Positions 1-10,827 of a stretch of 64,000 bases of DNA are shown piece after piece; within the stretch, counting starts at the first letter, position 1, and each line of letters starts with the position of its first letter. The translations under genes were made by a program, and so were the position numbers. The DNA is from DASREM01 sp035652095 (lineage in GTDB: Bacteria; Acidobacteriota; Terriglobia; Terriglobales; Acidobacteriaceae). Under the pieces are notes generated by a model that was not told where the DNA came from, did no database searches, and saw nothing but the letters and a program-made list of their open reading frames with translations. The DNA is taken from the NCBI GenBank assembly GCA_035652095.1, contig DASREM010000056.1:1-64000 (forward strand), read 5' to 3'.

Positions 1-117
1 AAGGTTGAGGGAAACATCGACACCTGTTGACGGCCTTCTCCACGAATGAATCCCATCGCCTCGCGCTCCTTTGCCGGGCATTCTCTCACCTTTGGCTTTG
101 ATTCCGATATTTACTTG

Positions 118-1202
118 TTAGAGTTTCGTAACAGTCTGATATGCGAAAGGCTCGGGGTTGACCGTACATCCATGGTTCAGAGAGTTCGCATATCCACCGT
201 AAATCCTGCTGGTGATGAAAACTTGCTTTAAATTCGCATATCGCGGGGTCACCCCGTCGGCCCTGCAGCACTTCAAATAGCGCATGATGTTGCCCATGAA
301 TTCTTCAGCGGTATAGGCGTCTGGTTTGACACCACCGGCGCAGCTCTGTAACGTTCCCTTCAGATCGCATTGAGGATTGCCATCGGAAGACTTGAGGAAG
401 ACGACCTGCACCTGTTTTTCGGAATATCCGTTCGCCGAAAGCTCTGTCTGCACATGATCGTAGTTGCATTCAGGGTCGTACAACGGGAAATAAATGCATG
501 GGTGTTGGGGATCTTTGTAGTAGCCATTTGGGTCCCAGGTACCCAGGGTTTGTGCCCCGAATGCGCCGTCGAACACGACCACGTGAGAGCCGACTTTTCG
601 TCCACCTGGTAGAGAAAAGATTTTTGGGTCACGCCATCGCCGGCATCATTCCATGGCTGTTGGCCAAGAGTGTTCGGGTTCGGGCACGTCGTGGCGCAAG
701 GCTGCCCAGCGTAGCGCGGGTGTTGTCCTTGATTATCCCAAATATCTGCATTGCCGCCGCAGATCTCGATGTCGCAGTTCGAAAACCCTATAAACAGGAA
801 GACAATGGCGCGCTGGGAAGCGGGACAGTTCGTCGTTCCATCCGTGCACAAGGGCTGGATTGCCTGTGCCGCCGCTAATCCGGCGAGGTAGTGATTATAG
901 GCCGGGGCAAGACCACCGCCCGGGTTGTAGGACTCGTCGTTGCCATAAACCCCATAAAGGCTGACGATGTTGTTGTCGGAATCGCCGTATGACATAGTGC
1001 CGTTTCCGTCAATCAGAGGCGTGGCTTGAAAATTGGATGGTAGATCGGGTTGGCAGGTAATAGCCGCACCCGGGACCTCAAATGGGCAAGGCTGCTGTTG
1101 AGCCGCAGCATGAAGCGGAAGGAAAGCCAAGAACGTGACGGCGACAACAACCAACGTTAGGGTTTCTTGACGCTTACTGCTGAAGCAACAGGCTCTCCCC
1201 AT
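118..1202 (-). pseudogene. Secreted protein of unknown function, interrupted by a frameshift
   Basis: The first frame starts at 1202 with a signal peptide (hydrophobic residues about 15-33, then AAAQ) and a Cys-rich exported domain. It reads sensibly to KSFLYQVDEK near 599 and then turns into low-quality sequence. The plausible continuation lies in another minus frame from about 594 to the stop at 118 (SHVVVFDGAFGAQ..., ending with ...VFITSRIYGGYAN and NPEPFAYQ). One extra base in the run of four A (T at 595-598 on the plus strand) would rejoin the frames as DEK-VGSHVVVF. The joined product would be about 360 residues and carries many Cys. I do not recognise the family. The C-terminus ends soon after NPEPFAYQ, so it may also be shortened. 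The frameshift could be real or a homopolymer error. Confidence 0.7.
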
Positions 1203-1383
1203 AGTTACTCCTGCCTTTCATCGTGGGGGAGAGTTCTTGAAGTACGTCCAGGCCGTGGACAGGAGTTGTTTATGGCGCGCTACAAATTGTCCTTCAAATG
1301 ACTTAAGTTACCCGGTTCTTGATTACTGCCTGTTATACAAGTAGACAACATTAAGTATGGACGGGCCGAAGTCACAAGCACTG

Positions 1384-1421
1384 TAAGTTGCTAACATGGG
1401 CGGGCGCCCATGCTTCCCAAC

Positions 1422-1424
<3 letters not shown>
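1384..1424 (-). terminator. Extended hairpin at the 3' end of fadE
   Basis: An 8-base stem (catgggcg / cgcccatg, 1395-1412) is nested inside a second pair of arms (taagttg at 1384-1390 and caactta at 1418-1424). It overlaps the fadE stop codon. There is no clear T run after it on the minus strand, so it may act as an mRNA-stabilising or Rho-type 3' structure rather than a classical terminator. Confidence 0.4.
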
Positions 1425-3218
<1,794 letters not shown>

Positions 3219-3229
3219 TAAGACCTTTC

Positions 3230-3260
3230 TAACCACAGAGGACACAGAGGGTCACTGAGG
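3230..3260 (+). repeat. Tandem-word array, CACAGAGGA family (copy 1)
   Basis: Three degenerate 9-base words (cacagagga, cacagaggg, tcactgagg) preceded by taac. The array sits between the GxxExxY stop codon and the fadE start and overlaps the fadE leader. The same family recurs at 3756, 3873 and 25060. Confidence 0.75.
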
Positions 3261-3269
3261 AATTTTAGT

Positions 3270-3686
3270 TCATTCTCGCCAAGGCCCGCCGTTTGCAAAC
3301 CGCCTGATGCCGTCGCGCAAGTGAGCGACGTGGAAGTTGATCAGCAGGCCCACTGGTTTCCCGCTCAATTTCAAGTAGGACAGAATCTGCGCCTCGTGAA
3401 CCCGATCAATCGCATGCACACACTTTAATTCGACCACGACGAGGTCTTCAACCACCAGATCCATGCGGTAACCAAGATCGATGGTTACTCCGTCGTAGAC
3501 GACCGGCAGTGCTACTTGGTGAAGGACCGTGAGCCCTTGCTTGCGAAGCTCATGCAGGCAGCATGCCTCGTAGGCACTCTCCAGAAGACCGGGGCCAAGG
3601 GTTGAATGAACCCGCATCGCAGCGCCGATGATTTGACCAGTGATGGAGTTGACCTTGGGATTGAGAGTTAAGACTGGGCTGGCCAT
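3270..3686 (-). CDS. GxxExxY family protein (PD-(D/E)XK nuclease-like)
   Basis: A 138-residue protein of the GxxExxY family, named after the motif seen here as GLLESAY (about residues 33-39). The fold is related to PD-(D/E)XK nucleases; candidate catalytic residues are E36, the Asp in YRMDLVVED and the E-x-K of VVELKCVHAI. The biological role of the family is not established. Arrays of the CACAGAGGA repeat lie on both sides (3230-3260 and 3756-3788, direct orientation), and the gene separates fadA from fadE. This suggests an insertion into a metabolic operon. No strong ribosome site is visible ahead of ATG 3686. Confidence 0.85.
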   Translation of the reverse strand: MASPVLTLNPKVNSITGQIIGAAMRVHSTLGPGLLESAYEACCLHELRKQGLTVLHQVALPVVYDGVTIDLGYRMDLVVEDLVVVELKCVHAIDRVHEAQILSYLKLSGKPVGLLINFHVAHLRDGIRRFANGGPWRE

Positions 3687-3755
3687 TTGCTAGGTGTAGC
3701 ATTTGCCCGCTGCCTGATCAGTGATTGTTGAACCTAGCCGAGGGTTAAACCTATC

Positions 3756-3788
3756 AACCACAGAGGACACTGAGGATCACGGAGGAGA
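3756..3788 (+). repeat. Tandem-word array, CACAGAGGA family (copy 2)
   Basis: Words cacagagga, cactgagga and tcacggagga follow aac. It forms an inverted pair with the copy at 3873-3907; the arms are separated by about 85 bases and could fold into a long imperfect stem. Confidence 0.75.
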
Positions 3789-3872
3789 TTCAAGCATTTG
3801 AGGGCTAGGTAAGTGGGCATTCTCGGCAATTCTGACTTTTGTTGCAGCAAGCACAATCAAATCTTCTTGATT

Positions 3873-3907
3873 TTCCTCCGTGTTCTCTGTGACCTCTGTG
3901 GTTAATT
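3873..3907 (-). repeat. Tandem-word array, CACAGAGGA family (copy 3, inverted)
   Basis: Read on the minus strand, the array starts one base after the TAA stop codon of fadA: TTAACCACAGAGG, then tcacagaga, acacggagga. It is the inverted partner of copy 2. Confidence 0.75.
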
Positions 3908-5080
3908 AAGATTTTCGAACACTCCGGCGGCGCCCATACCTCCGCCGACGCACATGGTCACCATGCCGTAACGCGCCTTCCGGCGCTGCAGTTCGCGAAT
4001 CACGCTGGCGGTGAGTTTTGCGCCTGTGCACCCCAGCGGATGTCCCAACGCAATGGCACCGCCATTCGGATTTACCTTCGCGGGATCGAGCCCCGCTTCT
4101 TTGATCACAGCCAGCGACTGTGCAGCGAAGGCTTCGTTGAGTTCGATGACATCGATCTGATCAAGCTTGAGCCCGGCAATTTTCAAAACTTTGGGAATCG
4201 CGAACACCGGGCCGAGTCCCATTTCTTCAGGCTTGTATCCCGCGGTTGCGAATGCAATGTAGCGAGCGAGCGGCTTGATGCCGAGTGCCTTTGCGCGTTC
4301 CGCCGACATCACCACCGCTGCGGCGGCTCCGTCCGACATCTGCGAAGAATTCCCGGCGGTCACCGTGCCCTTCATGTGAAAGGCCGGCTTTAGCGCGAGC
4401 AGAGCTTCCACCGAGGTGTCGGCGCGCGGGCCTTCATCGACCTGGAACGCGATTTCCTGCTTTTTGGGTTTGGATCCGTTCGGAGTTGTGAAGCTCACCG
4501 GCACCGCAACAACTTCATCGCTGAACTTGCCGGCCTGAATTGCAGCCAGGGCTTTCTGATGACTCTGATACGAGAACTCGTCAGCCTGCTCGCGCGTGAT
4601 GCCAAACCGTTGTGCGAGCCGCTCGGCGGTCAGTCCCATGGAGAGATACGCGTCAGGATAATTGTTCACCAACCATGGATTGGGCGATATCTTGTGGCCA
4701 CCCATCGGGATCATGGACATGGATTCAGTCCCGCCCGCGACGATCACCTCCGCGCCACCAGCCATGATCCGCTCCGCGGCCATGGCAATCGCCTGAAGCC
4801 CGGAGGAACAAAAGCGATTGATGGTCATGGCCGAGACCTCGACGGGAAGTCCGGCACGCAGCGATGCGATGCGAGCGACGTTCATGCCCTGTTCGGCCTC
4901 AGGCATGGCGCAACCCAGGATGACGTCTTCGATTTCTTTGGGATCCAGTTGCGGCACACGTTCCAGCGCGCCCTTGATGGCGACCGCGGCCAACTCATCC
5001 GGACGAGTCGAGCGCAAGGTCCCCTTGAACGCGCGGCCTACGGGAGTACGAACGGAAGAGGCGATGATGACTTCACGCAT
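3902..5080 (-). CDS. fadA: Acetyl-CoA acyltransferase (thiolase), FadA
   Basis: A 392-residue thiolase that cleaves 3-ketoacyl-CoA with CoA in the last step of beta-oxidation. The nucleophile is C91 in [11 protein letters not shown]. The second half shows [18 protein letters not shown] with catalytic H347 and [11 protein letters not shown] with C377. Length and motif spacing are complete. The start at ATG 5080 matches the usual thiolase N-terminus [15 protein letters not shown]. The gene lies between fadN and fadE but is separated from both, by two plus-strand genes upstream and by the GxxExxY gene downstream, so co-transcription as one message is no longer possible without long gaps. Confidence 0.95.
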   Translation of the reverse strand: MREVIIASSVRTPVGRAFKGTLRSTRPDELAAVAIKGALERVPQLDPKEIEDVILGCAMPEAEQGMNVARIASLRAGLPVEVSAMTINRFCSSGLQAIAMAAERIMAGGAEVIVAGGTESMSMIPMGGHKISPNPWLVNNYPDAYLSMGLTAERLAQRFGITREQADEFSYQSHQKALAAIQAGKFSDEVVAVPVSFTTPNGSKPKKQEIAFQVDEGPRADTSVEALLALKPAFHMKGTVTAGNSSQMSDGAAAAVVMSAERAKALGIKPLARYIAFATAGYKPEEMGLGPVFAIPKVLKIAGLKLDQIDVIELNEAFAAQSLAVIKEAGLDPAKVNPNGGAIALGHPLGCTGAKLTASVIRELQRRKARYGMVTMCVGGGMGAAGVFENLN

Positions 5081-5221
5081 ATTAGATTCTCGGTTCCCAG
5101 TTGCAAACGCCGATAAGCAACTGCTGATATTTATTATTAACCCTCTTTGGGCGTGAAGTCACATGGGCGGCAGGACATAAATCCTTGTTTCGTGTAGGTT
5201 GGTTCCTTTCTGGGTAAACGC

Positions 5222-5830
5222 ATGGCCTCCGAAACCGCCCGCATCGAAGCCTTTTCCGACGGCGTATTCGCCATTGCGATCACGCTGCTGATTTTAGAGA
5301 TCAAAGTTCCCCAGCCGGCAGCCGGGCCGCTGGCATTGCAGCTTGCGCGGCAGTGGCCCTCGTACATCTCTTACGTGATTAGCTTTAGCTTTATCGGCAT
5401 CATGTGGATCAACCATCACCGGCTGTTCAATCACATCCGCCGCAGCAATCACGGGCTCATGATCTACAACATGCTGTTGCTGCTGGGCGTGACGTTCGTG
5501 CCGTATCCCACCTCGGTGTTGGCGGCCTTTCTCGGCAAGCCCGATCAGCGTCTTGCCGCGATGTTCTACAACGGCACTTATTTCTTCATCGCAGTCTTTT
5601 TCAACCTCCTTTGGAGGCATGCGAAATCAGGCAAAGACCGGCTGTTCGGGAACGAGGTGGATCCAGCTGCGATCGAGTTGATCGACCGCCGCTACGCGAT
5701 CGGGTTATCGGCGTATGCCTTGTGTGCCGCACTGGCCTGGTGGAGCGTCGCCGCCAGCCTGATTCTGAATGTGGCTATGGCCCTGTTTTTCGCTCTTCCG
5801 CACACGGCGGTTCGCGCCGCGCACGATTGA
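5222..5830 (+). CDS. TMEM175-type potassium channel family protein (DUF1211)
   Basis: A 202-residue, six-helix integral membrane protein. The first helix carries the family hallmark FSDGVFAIAITLL (residues 11-23), which in characterised TMEM175 channels lines the ion pore. Later helices follow around residues 40-62, 80-100, 108-125, 155-180 and 180-196, and length is normal for the bacterial single-repeat form. It is encoded opposite to fadA, 70 bases ahead of the acyl-CoA synthetase gene, with which it may be co-transcribed. The ribosome site is weak. Function as a K+ conductance is by family only. Confidence 0.85.
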   Translation: MASETARIEAFSDGVFAIAITLLILEIKVPQPAAGPLALQLARQWPSYISYVISFSFIGIMWINHHRLFNHIRRSNHGLMIYNMLLLLGVTFVPYPTSVLAAFLGKPDQRLAAMFYNGTYFFIAVFFNLLWRHAKSGKDRLFGNEVDPAAIELIDRRYAIGLSAYALCAALAWWSVAASLILNVAMALFFALPHTAVRAAHD

Positions 5831-5899
5831 TTTTTGAAGATCGCGCTGGATTCATTTCGACTTCCGGTCTAAACTCCCGGACTCAAGGGAGGGCGGCGT

Positions 5900-7513
5900 A
5901 TGCTCAGCTACTCACGCGGGCCGGAAGTGCCGCTGTGGGAGAAGACCATCGGGCAGATGCTCGATGAAGCCGTCGAGCGCTGGGGCGATTGCCTGGCGCT
6001 GGTCTCTTGCCATCAATCGAGGCGTTACACCTGGCGTGAACTGCGCGATGCCGCCGACTGCGTGGCGCGCGGCTTGTGGTCGCTGGGCATTCGTCCGGGC
6101 GACCGGGTTGGACTCTGGTCCACCAACTGTGCCGAGTGGGTGATGATCCACATGGGGTGCGCTCGCGCCGGAGCCATCCTGGTGAATGTCAATCCTGCGT
6201 ATCGCACGCACGAACTCGCATTCACCCTGCGCAAATCGCGCATGAAGGCGATCTTTCTTTGGAAGAACGACAGCCGCGCCGATTACTCACAGATCCTTGA
6301 CGAGGCCCGGCACAATCAGAGCTCTGCTCTGGAACACGTCATCTACTTCGGAACGCAAGCCTGGGAAGGTTTTCTCAACGCGCGATGCGAGGTCACGGCT
6401 GAGGTTCATCCCGAGGACGTCGCAAACATCCAGTACACCTCGGGCACAACCGGCATGCCCAAGGGGGTCATGCTCACGCATCGCAACCAGATCAACAACG
6501 GCAGAATGCTGGCGCAAGGCATGCGTTACACCGAGCGCGATCGCATTTGCGTTCCTCTTCCGATGTATCACTGCTTCGGCTGCGTGATCGGGACGATGTC
6601 CGCGCTTGCTAGCGGCGCGGCGATCGTGATGCCCAACTGGACCTTCGATGCGCAGGCCACGCTAAAGGCGGTTGAAGGCGAACGCGCCACATCCCTGTAT
6701 GGAGTGCCCGCGATGTTTATTGCGGAGCTTTGCGTGCCGGATTTCAAGAAATTCGATTTGTCCAGCCTGCGCACCGGGATGATGGCCGGCGCCCCCTGTC
6801 CGGTTGAGGTCATGAAGCGCGTGATGGACGAGATGCATTGCCCCGAGTTGACCATTGGCTACGGACAGACTGAGAGCACGCCGGTGGTGACGATGTCCGA
6901 CCTGGACGATCCCATCGAAACGCGCGCATGCACGGTGGGCAAGGCGTTGCCGTGTACGGAAATGAAAATCGCTTCTTCGCTCGATGGCAGCACGGTGGCG
7001 CGAGGCGAGCAGGGCGAGGTCTGCGCTCGCGGCTACATGGTAATGAAAGGTTATGACGACGAATCCGAAGCCACGGCCCGCGCAATCGATAAAGAAGGCT
7101 GGCTGCACACCGGCGATCTCGGGGTGATGCGCGACGACGGATACATCCACCTGACCGGCCGCGCGAAAGACATGATCATCCGCGGAGGAGAAAACGTTTA
7201 TCCGCGCGAGGTCGAAGAGTTTCTGTATACCCATCCGAAAGTAGCCGAAGTGCAGGTGGTCGGCATTCCCGATGAGCGGCTGGGCGAAGTCGTGCTGGCG
7301 TGGGTCCGGCTCAAAGCCGGCGAGACCGCCTGCGAAGAGGAGATTAAGAAGTTTTGCGAGGAGAAGATCGCGTACTTCAAGATTCCGCAGCATATTCGCT
7401 TTGTCGACGCGTTTCCGATGACGGTGACCGGGAAGATCCAGAAGTTCAAGATACGTGAGTTCGAGATTAGAGAACGGGAGTTGGAGACGCTTGCAAAGAG
7501 AGAAATGGCTTGA
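5900..7513 (+). CDS. AMP-binding fatty acyl-CoA synthetase
   Basis: A 537-residue ATP-dependent acyl-CoA ligase that would activate free fatty acids for the neighbouring beta-oxidation enzymes. Visible signatures are the adenylate P-loop YTSGTTGMPKGV (about 178-189), the A5 motif GYGQTESTP, the hinge with TGDLGVMRDDGYIHLTGR, YPREVEEFLYTHPKV, and the C-terminal catalytic Lys in VTGKIQKFKIRE. ATG 5900 is preceded by GGGAGG. It resembles medium/long-chain synthetases annotated as fatty-acyl-CoA synthase; chain-length preference cannot be read from the sequence. Confidence 0.92.
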   Translation: MLSYSRGPEVPLWEKTIGQMLDEAVERWGDCLALVSCHQSRRYTWRELRDAADCVARGLWSLGIRPGDRVGLWSTNCAEWVMIHMGCARAGAILVNVNPAYRTHELAFTLRKSRMKAIFLWKNDSRADYSQILDEARHNQSSALEHVIYFGTQAWEGFLNARCEVTAEVHPEDVANIQYTSGTTGMPKGVMLTHRNQINNGRMLAQGMRYTERDRICVPLPMYHCFGCVIGTMSALASGAAIVMPNWTFDAQATLKAVEGERATSLYGVPAMFIAELCVPDFKKFDLSSLRTGMMAGAPCPVEVMKRVMDEMHCPELTIGYGQTESTPVVTMSDLDDPIETRACTVGKALPCTEMKIASSLDGSTVARGEQGEVCARGYMVMKGYDDESEATARAIDKEGWLHTGDLGVMRDDGYIHLTGRAKDMIIRGGENVYPREVEEFLYTHPKVAEVQVVGIPDERLGEVVLAWVRLKAGETACEEEIKKFCEEKIAYFKIPQHIRFVDAFPMTVTGKIQKFKIREFEIRERELETLAKREMA

Positions 7514-7536
7514 GCATTCCGATCCGATGTAAGTAT

Positions 7537-7678
7537 TGTCATTCCGACCGAAGGGAGGAATCAGCTGTTGCCGGGGTCAACGATACTGCCGGCGGGAGCA
7601 GATTCCTCGCTACGCTCGGAATGACAATGTTGGATGAATCGAGGGAAAATCCGTACTTCCATTCACTCGGAATGACAA
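7537..7678. repeat. Intergenic GTCATTCCGA repeat, inverted and direct copies
   Basis: TGTCATTCCGA (7537-7547) is answered by its exact reverse complement TCGGAATGACA (7616-7626), with further partial pairing just inside the arms (aggaatc and gattcct). A second inverted copy (ctcggaatgaca) follows at 7667-7677. Another member, with sequence closer to gtcatactgagcaaagcgaag, lies at 31226-31246. Confidence 0.75.
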
Positions 7679-7702
7679 CTACGCGGAGTTCGAGTCGGCT
7701 TT

Positions 7703-7732
7703 TAACAATCAAAAATCAACAATCATCAATTT
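7703..7732 (-). repeat. Period-7 array fused to the fadN stop codon
   Basis: On the minus strand the words are TTGATGA, TTGTTGA, TTTTTGA, TTGTTAA. The stop codon TGA of fadN (7728-7726) is part of the first word, so coding sequence runs directly into the array. Confidence 0.7.
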
Positions 7733-10146
7733 CTTAATGTTTTCCCCGTTTTCAGCGTGTACTGAATTCTTTCCTGTGTCTTCTTCTCCCCGCAGAGAGA
7801 TTTGAAGCCTTCGCGCTCGAGGTCGAGGATGTACTGCTCGCTGACCGGTGTGCCGGGCGTGACGTTTCCTCCGCACAGCACTTCGGCGATCTTGCCGCCC
7901 AGTTTCCCCTCGTAGTCGGTGATGTAGTCGCCTTGACGCATCAGGTAAACGCCCATCTTGAGCGCAGCCAGAATGTTTTCGCCCGGAGCCGGAATATCGT
8001 GTCTGGGCTGCGGCGCTTCGTAGCCAGTTCTTACCAATTCAAGAGCCCGCGATTTGGCATCGGCCAGCACGCGTTCGCGGTTCATCGTGATGCGGTCCGA
8101 GTCATGGAGAAATCCCAGGCCGCGCGCCTCGTGCGCCGAGGTCGCGACTTTCGCCGTGGCGATGGTTTCAAAGGCTTTTTTCATCGCTTCCATGATCTCG
8201 ACCGACTCGCCGCGGCCGTCTTTGCGGATTGACGATGCCGAGTCCACGGCGCGCAGCAGCATCTCTTTGCATCCGCCGCCGCCGGGCAGCAGGCCGACGC
8301 CCACTTCCACCAGGCCGGTATACAGCTCGGCATGAGGCTGCCGCGCCGCCGCATGCAGAGAGATTTCCGTGCCTCCACCTAAAGTCAGCCCGAACGGTGC
8401 CGACACGACCGGCTTCGGCGAGAATTTGATTGCTTGCGTCATGCCCTGGAACTGCCGGATCACCATATCGACGTCGTCCCACTCTTCCTCCTGAACGGCC
8501 ATGAGCAGGAGCATCAGGTTCGCCCCGACAGAAAAGTTGGTCGCGTCGTTGGTGATCACGAACGCGTCGAAGTTGTCGCCGGGGCCGCCGGGCTTCAGAG
8601 TCTGATTGATCAGCTGAATGATGTCGGCGCCCAGCGAGTTCATCTTGGAATGGAACTCGATGCAAGCCACCCCGTCGCCCAGATCGACCAGCGACGCGCC
8701 GGAATTTTTCTTCACCACGCCATTTGACTTCTTGGCGACTTCGACCGACCACACACCCGTGGGCACCTGCACCGGTCTCCAGTTTTCGTGATCCAGGTCC
8801 CAATACATGCGTCCTGAGGGCGCATGTGGATCGTCGAGATACCAGGAGTGACGCTCCGCGTTGAGCAGCTTCTCTACATTCACCGCGACTGGGCGGCCTT
8901 CTTTTTTCATGCGCGCGACCGATGCTTCCACGCCTACCGCGTCCCAAAGCTCGAATGGGCCCATCTCCCAGTTGAAGCCAAGTTTCATGGCACGATCGAT
9001 TTCGACCACAGTGTCAGAAATCTCCGGGATACGGTTGGCGGCGTAGGTCCAGAGATCGGAAAGGGCGGACCACAGGAATTGCCCGGCCTTGTCGCCCTTT
9101 TGTGGGCCGCTGCCGTCCATGCCTAGCAGCATCCTGATGCGCGCTCCCGTGTGCTCGATATTCTTTGCCATCTCGAGCGCCGGAAACTTGGGCTTCTGCC
9201 GCGGATGGTACTCGAGCGTCTTCCAGTCAAGCGCCATGCGCTCTTCTTTTCCGTGCGCATCTTTGTGCTTTTTGTAGAAGCCGCCCTTGGTCTTGTCGCC
9301 GAGGATCTTGCGCTCGAGCATGTGCTTGAAGAAATCCGGCAGTTTGAGTTCGCTGCGCTCGTCGCGGACGTTCTGCGTCATGTTGCCGACCACGTGGCCG
9401 AGAATGTCGAGGCCAACCAGATCGATGGTTCGGAACGTCGCCGATTTCGGCCATCCGACGGCGGTTCCGGTGAGGGCATCCACATCTTCGATGGAGAAAT
9501 CCATCTCCTGCATCAGCCGCATCACGTTCAGAACGGAAAACGTTCCAATGCGGTTGGCGATGAAGTTGGGCGTATCTTTTGCAGTGACGATGCCTTTGCC
9601 GAGGTGAACGTCGGCGCAATGGGACACGGCCTCCATCGCTGCCGGATCTGTGTCGGGAGTGGGAATGATTTCCAGCAGGCGCATGTAGCGGGGCGGATTG
9701 AAAAAGTGCGTTCCGAACCAGCAGCGGCGAAAGTCGTCGGAGAAGCCCTGGACAATTTTCGCGACCGGCAATCCACTGGTGTTGGTGGTGATGATCGTTC
9801 CCGGCTTGCGCACCGCGTCAACTTTCTGCAGCAGTGCGCGTTTGAGGTCGAGGTTCTCCACCACCGCTTCGATGATCCAGTCCACGTCGGCGAGTTTCTT
9901 CAGGTCGTCTTCAAAATTGCCGATGGTGACCAGGCGGGCAAGAGTCGCGTCCATAAACGCGGCCGGCTTCGACTTTTTGGCTCCATCGAGGCCCGCTGCC
10001 GCGATCTTGTTGCGGGCGGGACCGTCCGCATCCGGCGGGACGATGTCGAAAAGATAGCTGGCAATTCCGGCGTTGGCGAAGTGAGCGGCAATGCGGGCGC
10101 CCATGGTTCCGGCGCCAAGGACGGCGACTTTATGAATGCGTTTCAT
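7726..10146 (-). CDS. fadN: 3-hydroxyacyl-CoA dehydrogenase / enoyl-CoA hydratase, FadN type
   Basis: A bifunctional beta-oxidation enzyme of 806 residues. The N-terminal NAD-binding 3-hydroxyacyl-CoA dehydrogenase begins with VAVLGAGTMGARIAAHFANA and has TNTSGLPV and GTHFFNPPRYM. The crotonase domain is C-terminal (from about residue 500), with APFGLTLGGGTEISLHAA and VEVGVGLLPGGGGCKEML. This domain order is that of Bacillus FadN (YusL), the reverse of E. coli FadB. An in-frame extension reaches 10227 but is built from repeat sequence; ATG 10146 gives the natural start MKRIHKVAVLGAG. The stop codon lies inside a period-7 repeat. Confidence 0.93.
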   Translation of the reverse strand: MKRIHKVAVLGAGTMGARIAAHFANAGIASYLFDIVPPDADGPARNKIAAAGLDGAKKSKPAAFMDATLARLVTIGNFEDDLKKLADVDWIIEAVVENLDLKRALLQKVDAVRKPGTIITTNTSGLPVAKIVQGFSDDFRRCWFGTHFFNPPRYMRLLEIIPTPDTDPAAMEAVSHCADVHLGKGIVTAKDTPNFIANRIGTFSVLNVMRLMQEMDFSIEDVDALTGTAVGWPKSATFRTIDLVGLDILGHVVGNMTQNVRDERSELKLPDFFKHMLERKILGDKTKGGFYKKHKDAHGKEERMALDWKTLEYHPRQKPKFPALEMAKNIEHTGARIRMLLGMDGSGPQKGDKAGQFLWSALSDLWTYAANRIPEISDTVVEIDRAMKLGFNWEMGPFELWDAVGVEASVARMKKEGRPVAVNVEKLLNAERHSWYLDDPHAPSGRMYWDLDHENWRPVQVPTGVWSVEVAKKSNGVVKKNSGASLVDLGDGVACIEFHSKMNSLGADIIQLINQTLKPGGPGDNFDAFVITNDATNFSVGANLMLLLMAVQEEEWDDVDMVIRQFQGMTQAIKFSPKPVVSAPFGLTLGGGTEISLHAAARQPHAELYTGLVEVGVGLLPGGGGCKEMLLRAVDSASSIRKDGRGESVEIMEAMKKAFETIATAKVATSAHEARGLGFLHDSDRITMNRERVLADAKSRALELVRTGYEAPQPRHDIPAPGENILAALKMGVYLMRQGDYITDYEGKLGGKIAEVLCGGNVTPGTPVSEQYILDLEREGFKSLCGEKKTQERIQYTLKTGKTLRN

Positions 10147-10151
10147 AGGGA

Positions 10152-10183
10152 TTCCCGATTTTCGATTGCCAATTTCCATTGCA
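10152..10183 (+). repeat. Period-7 array (CGATTTT/CAATTTC family), arm 1
   Basis: Words cgattttc-gattgcc-aatttcc-attgcag just 5 bases upstream of the fadN start. Its inverted partner is at 10217-10245. Confidence 0.65.
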
Positions 10184-10216
10184 GGGCAAGACATCCTTAG
10201 CCTTGCAGGTTCCTTG

Positions 10217-10245
10217 GCGATCGGCAATTGAAAATTGGAAATTTG
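10217..10245 (-). repeat. Period-7 array (CGATTTT/CAATTTC family), arm 2
   Basis: On the minus strand CAAATTTC-CAATTTT-CAATTGC-CGATCGC, starting 2 bases after the TAG stop codon of the gene ending at 10248. Confidence 0.65.
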
Positions 10246-10247
10246 TT

Positions 10248-10670
10248 CTAAGGCAGTTTATCCACGGCCCACTCGTCTTTACCAGTCCTGATCACAGAGA
10301 TGTGTGAGAAGCGCCGGTGCACTGAATGGCCCGACGATTCCATCAGCGCAACCGGAAACTCGTAGCGTCCAGTGGAGATTTTTTTTCCGGTGGAAATCAG
10401 GAATGCCGGCTGGCCGTTATTCCCGGAAAAGAACGCGCCGAGCCGGTCTTCGGTGGTGTGTTTCTTGGCGTCGTCGGTCAGCATGAGGAGCCCAGCTTCG
10501 TGGTCGCGAGTCTGCCACGCGGCCAGGAAGCGATTGGCGGCCGAGAGAGCGGATACGTAGTCGGCATCAGCAACGGCCTTAACCTGGGTACGAGCGAACG
10601 CCGTTCCGAAGGGAAGAGCCAGCAGAAGGCAGAAGAGGATGATGGAGTTGGATATGCGACAGAAAGTCAC
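10248..10670 (-). CDS. Small exported protein of unknown function
   Basis: A 140-residue protein with a clear signal peptide (hydrophobic residues about 9-25, LFCLLLALPFGTAFA). The mature part begins near RTQVKAVADADYVSAL and contains an alpha/beta pattern (AANRFLAAWQTRDHEAGLLM..., ending in VIRTGKDEWAVDKLP) that resembles small NTF2/SnoaL-like folds. The resemblance is by eye only and I assign no function. It lies upstream of fadN on the same strand, separated by an inverted pair of repeats. Confidence 0.7.
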   Translation of the reverse strand: MTFCRISNSIILFCLLLALPFGTAFARTQVKAVADADYVSALSAANRFLAAWQTRDHEAGLLMLTDDAKKHTTEDRLGAFFSGNNGQPAFLISTGKKISTGRYEFPVALMESSGHSVHRRFSHISVIRTGKDEWAVDKLP

Positions 10671-10702
10671 AACCCATTATGCCGGAAGAAAAATCGTGCC
10701 CC

Positions 10703-10761
10703 AAAAAACAGCCGGCGCGCGTCGTTTTAGATGTGGGGTGAGGATGGCAACGACGCGCGCC
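10703..10761 (-). terminator. Hairpin with a perfect 13-base stem and T run
   Basis: ggcgcgcgtcgtt (10714-10726) and aacgacgcgcgcc (10749-10761) are exact reverse complements around a 22-base loop. On the minus strand the stem is followed by GGCTG and six T (10703-10708). It lies 67 bases beyond the VIT1-type gene stop, so it probably terminates the NUDIX-VIT1 message. Confidence 0.6.
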
Positions 10762-10827
10762 TATTAAGTTGCTTACAGGCTAGAGCCGCCGCCCGAAATT
10801 GTCAAGATAAATCTTTTGTTTTCAGTA

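Noticed and set aside
5085..5105. Another period-7 array just before fadA
   Set aside because: The words (aactggg, aaccgag, aatctaa on the minus strand) are too few and too diverged to call with confidence.
8168..8947. Open frame of 259 codons inside fadN
   Set aside because: It lies in another frame of the same strand as fadN, has Arg-rich low-quality composition and no family features; it is a shadow of the GC-rich fadN frame.
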